Below are positions 58,285-64,000 of a stretch of 64,000 bases of DNA, in pieces. Every line of letters begins with the position of its first letter. Positions within the stretch are counted from its first letter, which is position 1. The DNA is taken from NCBI RefSeq assembly GCF_002920615.1, contig NZ_PQSU01000026.1, positions 1 to 64,000 of the forward strand, read 5' to 3'. This DNA is from Streptomyces sp. Ru62. Its GTDB lineage: Bacteria; Actinomycetota; Actinomycetes; Streptomycetales; Streptomycetaceae. The position numbers and the translations under genes were made by a program. The notes under the pieces were generated by a model. It searched no databases, was not told where the DNA came from, and saw nothing but the letters and a program-made list of their open reading frames with translations.

Positions 58285-58958
58285 CCGCTGCGCTGGGCTT
58301 CGGCCGACGGGGCTTCTGCCGATGGGGGTGGTTGTCCGGGCTGAGGGCTGGCTCAGGGGCAGGCGCTCCGTGTGGGCGCCGGTTGTTGGGCGGGGTGGTG
58401 CGTACGGCGGGGCTCGCTTGGAAGCGGGTCCCGCCCGGCAGGCGGGCCGGGGCGGAGATCAGGGTGTGCCCGGAGGCAGCCGGGCGGACGCCTGCGCGGG
58501 CATGCGGGATGAGCCCGGGGCATCCGGGATGAGCCCGGGCCGAACGGTGTGTGTGGCTGGCGGGAGGCGGGTTGCCCGCTGTTACCAGCCGCCAGCCGCC
58601 AGCCGCCAGTCCGGCAGCTCGCAGCGCGTTCGCCAACGGCGGCTGGCCGTCCGTCGGCCGTCCCGCCGGCTCGCCAATCGTCCGCTGCCCGCTGCCCGCT
58701 GCCCGCTGCCCGCTGGCCGCTCCCCCCTGGCCGTCCGTCGCTCACCTCCTCCATCACCGTCACCACCCCCCTCCCACCCCTGACAGCGACCCCCTCCCAC
58801 CCCCGGAGGTCTCTCCACCCCTGGGTGGAGGCGGGCCGGTTCAGGGTTCCACCCGTGATCCACCCCGACTCCGATCCCGTGGCCTGCGGACTTCCGTAAC
58901 TTCGAAGGCGTCGGCAGCACTCGCTTCCGGCACCGCCCTCTCGCTCACGGAGGTCCAG
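58285..58958. repeat. Gene-free region with 7-bp microsatellites
   Basis: 674 bp after parE without a supported gene. CCAGCCG repeats 3.5 times (58585-58609) and GCTGCCC four times (58684-58711). GGGATGAGCCCGGG appears twice near 58505-58543. A small hairpin, CTCCACCC / GGGTGGAG, at about 58813-58831 may be part of a control region for the following operon. Confidence 0.65.
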
Positions 58959-59555
58959 ATGCCCGGGCTCGTCAACGTGCTGGTGACCGTCGCCGTGGTC
59001 GCCATAGTGATAGCGCGACAGTTCCGCGCCCGGGCGATCGACACGGACCGGCGATGGTGGCTGCTGCCCGTGATCCTGGCCGTCGTCTCACTGCGCGAGC
59101 CCGGCATCCTCGACGCCCACCACCGCGCCGAATCCGCCGTGCTGCTCGTGGTGGAGCTGTTCATCGGCCTGGTCACCGGCGTCGGCTGGGGCTGGACCAC
59201 CCGTATCTGGACCGCGCCGGACGGCGTCGTATGGACCAAGAGCAGCAAGGCGAGCGGCGCTGTATGGGGCGTGGGCATAGCCCTGCGGGTCGGCGTCTTC
59301 GCCCTCGGGTCCGCTCTCGGCGTGCATCAGGGCGGCTCCGCGCTGATGCTCGGCCTCGCCGGCACCTTGTTGGTCCGCGGTGGAATCCTGGCCTGGCGGG
59401 CCCAGTCCGTCGGCGCTCCGAGCCGCCCCGCCCAGAGCTGCCCCGCCCAGAGCTGCCCCGCCCCGAGCCGTCCCGCCCCGAGCCGTCCGGCCCCGAGCCG
59501 TCCGGCCCCGGCGTACGGTGACGACGAGCGGTCGGCGTGGAAGGAGCGCGTGTGA
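58959..59555 (+). CDS. Membrane protein, DUF1453-like
   Basis: 198 residues from the ATG at 58959, with GGAGG upstream. Four to five hydrophobic segments fill residues 1-145 (LVTVAVVAIVIARQF first), in the pattern of DUF1453/CcdC-like proteins. Residues ~155-185 are a repeat of PAQSC/PAPSR encoded by six 15-bp units (about 59423-59512). The stop overlaps the start of the sensor kinase (GTGA), so it is co-translated with the two-component system and may be part of its sensing unit. Confidence 0.8.
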   Translation: MPGLVNVLVTVAVVAIVIARQFRARAIDTDRRWWLLPVILAVVSLREPGILDAHHRAESAVLLVVELFIGLVTGVGWGWTTRIWTAPDGVVWTKSSKASGAVWGVGIALRVGVFALGSALGVHQGGSALMLGLAGTLLVRGGILAWRAQSVGAPSRPAQSCPAQSCPAPSRPAPSRPAPSRPAPAYGDDERSAWKERV

Positions 59556-60703
59556 CAGAGAACGCCTGGACGCGCTGGCCGTCGCGCGAAGCGCTCGGCC
59601 GCTCGGATACCACCCGTCCCCGGCGCATGCTCGTCTGGGCCGTCCGACTGCTCGTGCTGGCCATGCTCCTGTGGGGTGCCTTCAGCCAGAGGCACGTGGG
59701 TCTCTGGGAAGCACTCGCGGCAGCGGCGGCGATCCTCCTCGCCGCTCTCGTCTCCTGGGCCTTCTTCCGGACCACCTACGAGCACCGGCTGGTGCCCTCC
59801 CTCGCGCTCATGGGCGTGCTCCTGGGCATCGCGGTCGCCGCGGAGGCCACGGGATTCACAGGACCGGCCCTCGTGATCTGGTGCGGCTGTGGAGTCGGCG
59901 CGCTGGAGCGGCTGCCCCTAGGGGCCGCGGTCCCCGTCGCGTCGGTGGCGCTGGCCTCGTACTCCGCGTTCACCAACGACGTCTGGTTGACCACGGCCGC
60001 CACCGTGGCCGGTATGGCCCTCGCCGGGTACGTCCTGCGGCTGGACGCGGAAGCCCGGGGCAGTGCGCAGCGGCTGCTCGCCCAGGAGCGCGCCGCCCGC
60101 GCGGCCGAGGCGGAGTCCGCCGCACTGGCCGAGCGCGCCCGCATCGCGCGGGAGATCCACGACGTGCTGGCGCACAGCCTCTCGGCGCAGCTCGTGCACC
60201 TGGAGGCGGCCCGGCTGCTGATCGAGAACGGCGCGGATCGTCAGCGGATCCTGGAACGGGTGGTGGCCGCCCGGGGGATGGCCCGCGACGGACTCGCCGA
60301 GACCCGGCAGGCGCTGTCCGCGCTGCGGGGCGAGCTGACCCCCCTGGAGGACTTCCTCGCCGAACTCGTCAGCACGGCCGACGGCGCCGAGGTCACCGTC
60401 ACAGGTGAACGCAGATCCCTGCCGGCCGAGGCGTCCCAGGCAGTGCGGCGCGTCGCCCAGGAGGCACTGACGAACGTCCGCAAGCACGCGCAGGGCGCCG
60501 AAGTGACCGTGCGGCTCGACTACGGCGAGCATGAAGTGACGCTGAACGTAAGGGATTCGGGCGGCGAAGCGGGCGAACTGAACGGATCCGGAGGCGGGTA
60601 CGGTCTGCTGGGCATGCGTGAGCGCGCCGAACTGCTGGGCGGCTCGCTGGATGCGGGACCGGACGAGGAGGGGTTCGTGGTGACGCTGAAGGTGCCCGTA
60701 TGA
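59552..60703 (+). CDS. Two-component sensor histidine kinase (NarL-type)
   Basis: 383 residues from the GTG at 59552. About five to six membrane segments occupy residues 25-165, then HisKA_3 with the phospho-acceptor His in ARIAREIHDVLAHSLSAQL, and a HATPase domain (QEALTNVRKHAQ, GSGGGYGLLGMRERA). It signals to the response regulator that overlaps its stop by 4 bp. The signal is unknown. The DUF1453-like gene overlaps its start. Confidence 0.92.
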   Translation: MTENAWTRWPSREALGRSDTTRPRRMLVWAVRLLVLAMLLWGAFSQRHVGLWEALAAAAAILLAALVSWAFFRTTYEHRLVPSLALMGVLLGIAVAAEATGFTGPALVIWCGCGVGALERLPLGAAVPVASVALASYSAFTNDVWLTTAATVAGMALAGYVLRLDAEARGSAQRLLAQERAARAAEAESAALAERARIAREIHDVLAHSLSAQLVHLEAARLLIENGADRQRILERVVAARGMARDGLAETRQALSALRGELTPLEDFLAELVSTADGAEVTVTGERRSLPAEASQAVRRVAQEALTNVRKHAQGAEVTVRLDYGEHEVTLNVRDSGGEAGELNGSGGGYGLLGMRERAELLGGSLDAGPDEEGFVVTLKVPV

Positions 60704-61389
60704 CGGAGACGGAAGGGGAGAGGAAGCCCGCGCGGGTGGTGGTGGCCGACGATCAGACCGTGGTCCGTGAAGGCATCGTGATGTTGCTCGGGCTGTTGCC
60801 CGGCGTCGAGGTCGTCGGGGCCGCGGGAGATGGGGAGGAGGCGGTGCGGCTGGTCAGGGAACTCGCCCCGGACGTCGTGCTGATGGACCTCAGGATGCCC
60901 CGCTGCGACGGAGTCGAGGCCACCCAGCGGATCCGGGAGCGGTACCCACGCACACAGGTCGTGGTACTCACCACCTACGCGGACGACGATTCGCTGTTCC
61001 CCGCGCTCAGGGCCGGCGCCCGGGGTTACCTGACCAAGGACGCGGGCGGAGACGAGATCGTCCGTGCCGTGCACAGTGTGCTCTCGGGGGACGCGGGGCT
61101 GTCGCCGAGTGTCCAGCGGCGGTTGCTGGAGAGGCTGTCGCAGGCCGAGCCCGTGCCGGTGCCCGCGGCCGGTGAGGCACCCGACGGGCTGACCACGCGC
61201 GAGACCGAGGTCCTGGTGCTGATCGGCGAAGGCCTCACCAATCAGGAGATCGCCCGTCGGCTGCATGTGTCGACCGCGACCGTGAAGACTCACATCAACA
61301 ATCTCTTCGCCAAGACGGGTCTGAAGGACCGGGCGCAGGCCGTGCGGTACGCCTACAGCAAGGGGCTGGTGCGGCCACCCACCGGGTGA
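60700..61389 (+). CDS. NarL/LuxR-type response regulator
   Basis: 229 residues. The receiver domain has the acidic pair in VVVADDQT, the phospho-acceptor Asp in VVLMDLRMPR and Lys in YLTKDAGGDE. The LuxR helix-turn-helix near residues 165-220 reads LTTRETEVLVLIGEGLTNQEIARRLHVSTATVKTH. ATGA overlap with the kinase shows strict coupling. Target genes are not visible, but the DUF1453-like gene upstream is the obvious candidate. Confidence 0.95.
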   Translation: MTETEGERKPARVVVADDQTVVREGIVMLLGLLPGVEVVGAAGDGEEAVRLVRELAPDVVLMDLRMPRCDGVEATQRIRERYPRTQVVVLTTYADDDSLFPALRAGARGYLTKDAGGDEIVRAVHSVLSGDAGLSPSVQRRLLERLSQAEPVPVPAAGEAPDGLTTRETEVLVLIGEGLTNQEIARRLHVSTATVKTHINNLFAKTGLKDRAQAVRYAYSKGLVRPPTG

Positions 61390-61458
61390 ATCACCTGATG
61401 GGGTGAAGAGCCCGAGGAAGAAGAGTCAGGGATCTTCCCGTTCTGTCCATCCTTGGGC

Positions 61459-62007
61459 ATGCAGTCAAGCAACGGTCGTCCTCGTGGAGTCGGGGACGGT
61501 CCCGAGAGATCGGCCGGGAACCAGGAAGACGACGGCGCGTCCTCCCGTGACGCGACGTACGAGGACCCTTGGTACGACACGTTGGCCTCGGGCTGGGGCG
61601 AGCTGGACGGTGCGGGCATGCCGGCGCCGGCGGTGCCGCCCGCGCGCGCCGAGTCCGGCGCGGCGGCGGCACGCGCCCGCGATGTGTACGTCGAGGTGCA
61701 GCGGAGCGAGGCGTTCCAGGAGGTACGCGGAAGGTACCGGCGGTTCGTGGTGCCGGGGGTCACGGCCTTCCTGGTGTGGTACGTGGCCTATGTGGTCGCT
61801 GCGACGACCGCACCGGGACTGATGGCCCGGCCCGTGGTGGGGGCGGTGAACGTGGCCATGCTCGCGGGGCTCGGGCAGTTCCTCACCACGTTCCTCTTCA
61901 CGTGGGCCTACGCCCGGCACGCGCGGCTGCGTCGGGACCGGGCCGCGCTGGAGCTGCGTTGGGACACCCAGGAGCTGGCTCGCGGAGCGCAGGGAGGGGC
62001 CCCGTGA
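61459..62007 (+). CDS. DUF485 domain membrane protein (symporter partner)
   Basis: 182 residues from the ATG at 61459. A disordered N-terminal half is followed by the DUF485 pattern VQRSEAFQEVRGRYRRFVVPGVTAFLVWYVAYVVAAT and a second membrane segment, FLTTFLFTWAYARHAR. DUF485 proteins (YjcH type) sit beside acetate/solute-sodium symporters and probably assist them. Its stop overlaps the symporter start (GTGA). The N-terminal ~75 residues are longer than in enteric YjcH. Confidence 0.9.
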   Translation: MQSSNGRPRGVGDGPERSAGNQEDDGASSRDATYEDPWYDTLASGWGELDGAGMPAPAVPPARAESGAAAARARDVYVEVQRSEAFQEVRGRYRRFVVPGVTAFLVWYVAYVVAATTAPGLMARPVVGAVNVAMLAGLGQFLTTFLFTWAYARHARLRRDRAALELRWDTQELARGAQGGAP

Positions 62008-63596
62008 CCGGCGATCATCAGACACTGGCGCTGCTGCTGTTCAGCGGGTTCGTGGTGGTCACCCTCGCGATCACGACGTGGGTGAGCCGCAGGCGGCACG
62101 GTTCGGCGGAGGAGTTCTACGCGGGCGGGCGGCTGTTCTCCCCCATGGAGAATGGTTTTGCCATCGCGGGCGACTACATGTCGGCGGCCTCCTTCCTGGG
62201 GATCAGCGGGCTCATCGCGCTGTACGGGTACGACGGTCTGCTGTACGGGGTGGGGTTCCTCGTCGCGTGGCTGGTCGTGCTGTTCCTGGTGGCCGAACTG
62301 GTGCGCAACTGCGGGCGGTTCACGCTGGCCGACGTGGTGGCCGCCCGGATGAGCGAGCGGCCGGTGCGGATCGCCGCGGGAGCGTCCTCGGTCACGGTGT
62401 CCGTGCTGTACCTGGTGGCGCAGATGGTGGGCGCGGGGAGTCTGGTGGCGTTGCTGCTGGGGCGGACGAGCGGCGCGGCCCAGTCCTGGACGGTCATCGG
62501 TGTCGGTGCGCTCATGGTGATCTACGTGTCGTTGGGAGGGATGCGGGCCACCACGTGGATCCAGATCGTGAAGGCGGTCCTGCTGCTCAGCGGGACGGTC
62601 GTGCTGACCGTCCTGGTCCTGCTGCGCTTCCACGGCGATGTCGACCGGCTGCTGCTCACGGCGGCGGAGCGCAGCGGCCATGGCAGGGCGTTCCTCGCGC
62701 CGGGGCTGAAGTACGGCGGGGACTGGAACGCCCGGTTCGACTTCATCAGCCTGGGGCTCGCGCTGGTGCTGGGCACGGCCGGGCTGCCGCACATCCTGTC
62801 CCGTTTCTACACCGTGCCGACCGCGCGGGCCGCCCGCCGTTCCGTGGTGTGGTCCATCGGCCTGATCGGCGGCTTCTACCTGATGACGATCGTCCTCGGC
62901 TTCGGGGCGGCGGCGGTGGTGGGGCCGAGGACCGTACGCGGATCCAACGCGGCCGGGAACACGGCGGTGCCCCTCCTCGCCCTCGACCTCGGCGGCGGAG
63001 CGGGCTCGACCGGGGGGACCGTGCTGTTCGCGGTGGTCGCCGCCGTGGCCTTCGCCACGATCCTCGCGGTGGTCGCGGGCATCACGCTCGCCTCGTCGGC
63101 CTCGGTGGCCCACGACCTGTACGCGTCACTGCGCCGACGGCGCGGCAAGCCCCGCAGCGAGGTGGCCGTGGCCCGGTGCGCGGCGGTCGGCATCGGCGTC
63201 GTGGCGATCGGGCTCGGCCTGCTGGCCCGTGATCTCAATGTCGCCTTCCTCGTCGGTCTCGCCTTCGCGGTGGCCGCCTCGGCGAACCTGCCGGTCCTGC
63301 TCTACTCGCTGTTCTGGCGCGGCTTCACCACGCGGGGCGCGGTGTGGGCGGTGTACGGCGGGCTGCTCCCGGCGATCGGGCTCGTGCTGCTCTCCCCGGT
63401 GGTGTCCGGCAGCCCGGAATCCCTGTTCCCCGGCGTCGACTTCCAGTACTTCCCGCTGGAGAACCCGGGCATCGTCTCCATCCCGCTGGGCTTCCTCGCC
63501 GGCTGGCTGGGCACGGTGACCTCGGACGAGGTTCCGGACGAGGCCAAGTACGCCGAGACGGAGGTGCGCTCGCTGACCGGGGCCGGAGCCGTGTAG
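62004..63596 (+). CDS. Solute:sodium symporter, acetate permease (ActP)-like
   Basis: 530 residues from the GTG at 62004, with about 13 membrane segments. The SSS-family patterns GGRLFSPMENGFAIAGDYMSAASFLGI and the TM8-9 region FISLGLALVLGTAGLPHILSRFYTVP are typical of ActP/MctC-type carboxylate uptake systems. It is coupled to the DUF485 gene and convergent, 16 bp away, with a response-regulator gene of the CitB type, suggesting a carboxylate-sensing control circuit. Confidence 0.93.
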   Translation: MTGDHQTLALLLFSGFVVVTLAITTWVSRRRHGSAEEFYAGGRLFSPMENGFAIAGDYMSAASFLGISGLIALYGYDGLLYGVGFLVAWLVVLFLVAELVRNCGRFTLADVVAARMSERPVRIAAGASSVTVSVLYLVAQMVGAGSLVALLLGRTSGAAQSWTVIGVGALMVIYVSLGGMRATTWIQIVKAVLLLSGTVVLTVLVLLRFHGDVDRLLLTAAERSGHGRAFLAPGLKYGGDWNARFDFISLGLALVLGTAGLPHILSRFYTVPTARAARRSVVWSIGLIGGFYLMTIVLGFGAAAVVGPRTVRGSNAAGNTAVPLLALDLGGGAGSTGGTVLFAVVAAVAFATILAVVAGITLASSASVAHDLYASLRRRRGKPRSEVAVARCAAVGIGVVAIGLGLLARDLNVAFLVGLAFAVAASANLPVLLYSLFWRGFTTRGAVWAVYGGLLPAIGLVLLSPVVSGSPESLFPGVDFQYFPLENPGIVSIPLGFLAGWLGTVTSDEVPDEAKYAETEVRSLTGAGAV

Positions 63597-63612
63597 CCGG
63601 GCCGAGGCCCCG

Positions 63613-64000
63613 CTACGGCGCCACCCAGGCGTACCGGTGTTCCGGGCGGCCGGTGTCGCCGTACTTCAGGGAGAGTCGGAGACGGCCGGCCTGTTCGAGG
63701 TGGCGGAGATAGCGCTGGGCGGTGGAGCGGCTCAGGCCGGTGCGGGCGGCCACTTCGTGGGCCGAGAGCGGATGGTCGGCGCGGTGCAGGACGCCGCAGA
63801 TGAGGTCGGTCGTGGGCTCGGAGTGGCCGGTCGGCAGGCCGGGCGCGGAAGGGGCGGGGGCGGTCCGCAGGGCGCCGAAGATCCGGTCGACCTGTTCCTG
63901 GCCCGTCAGGCCCCGGCCGCCCACCCGGTCGACCGTGCGGCGCAGGGCGGCGTAGGAGTCCAGGCGGGTGCGCAGCGCGGCGAAGGTGAACGGCTTGACC
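63613..64000 (-). CDS. C-terminal part of a CitB/DcuR-type response regulator (cut by window edge)
   Basis: The last ~129 residues of a gene that continues past the window. The visible part begins with VKPFTFAALRTRLDSYAALRR, the end of a receiver domain with its conserved Lys-Pro, and then a helix-turn-helix, SAHEVAARTGLSRSTAQRYLRHLEQAGRLR, characteristic of CitB/DctR regulators. Such regulators respond to di- and tricarboxylates with a partner sensor kinase, presumably just outside the window. It probably controls the adjacent symporter. Confidence 0.85.
   Translation of the reverse strand, partial: VKPFTFAALRTRLDSYAALRRTVDRVGGRGLTGQEQVDRIFGALRTAPAPSAPGLPTGHSEPTTDLICGVLHRADHPLSAHEVAARTGLSRSTAQRYLRHLEQAGRLRLSLKYGDTGRPEHRYAWVAP

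Overview
This is a stretch of Streptomyces chromosome. The evidence is very high G+C with strong third-position bias, GTG starts, GAGGAG-type ribosome sites, and actinomycete-specific genes such as whiH next to hrdB. From memory, the gene order matches the S. coelicolor chromosome around miaB-miaA-dapF-lexA-nrdRJ-whiH-hrdB-parE. I see no prophage, insertion sequence, CRISPR array, rRNA or tRNA. The window is core chromosome with small accessory patches.

Layout. 1-5.1 kb: the end of a secreted-protein gene, an SDR oxidoreductase, a membrane protein paired with an IrrE/ImmA-like metallopeptidase, and a second SDR divergent from a LysR regulator. 5.2-11.8 kb: tRNA modification genes miaB and miaA with a LigB-like dioxygenase between them, a two-gene antitoxin-like unit, an acidic membrane protein and dapF. 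12-19.1 kb: an RSH (ppGpp) protein, an M1 metallopeptidase, hflX and a secreted trypsin-like lipoprotein. 19.6-24.3 kb: a three-gene NIS siderophore operon (aminotransferase, IucA/IucC synthetase, acyltransferase). 24.6-31.8 kb: a DinG-type helicase, lexA with its SOS box, and nrdR-nrdJ, which form a DNA-damage and dNTP-supply block. 31.8-40.3 kb: a TerD protein, a DUF4937-like protein, a histidine phosphatase, an ADP-ribosylglycohydrolase, an efflux pump/TetR pair with two operators, rnhB and two conserved proteins of unknown role. 40.7-48.5 kb: a RecQ helicase fused to a phosphoribosyltransferase-like domain, divergent from a DUF4192 protein across two DnaA-box sequences and flanked by two tandem-repeat arrays, then a glycogen-debranching-type protein and a NUDIX/NrtR-type regulator. 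48.6-58.3 kb: an unusual ABC ATPase-linker-membrane fusion, whiH, hrdB, a secreted trypsin, a small zinc protein and parE. 59-64 kb: a membrane protein with a two-component system, and a DUF485/solute-sodium symporter pair convergent with a response regulator cut by the window end.

Themes. Many housekeeping genes have a TAnnnT hexamer exactly 6-7 bases before the start codon, which suggests leaderless mRNAs. Convergent gene pairs are separated by long, perfect hairpins, including a 54-bp perfect palindrome. Intergenic tandem repeats of 18, 38, 41, 54 and 71 bp occur between or at the ends of genes, and short 15-bp repeats have expanded inside three coding regions. The most unusual items are the recQ-DUF4192 locus, the ABC fusion beside whiH, the peptidase/membrane pair at 1.4-3.1 kb, a helicase-derived protein at 38.4 kb, and an apparent one-base lesion at the miaA start.
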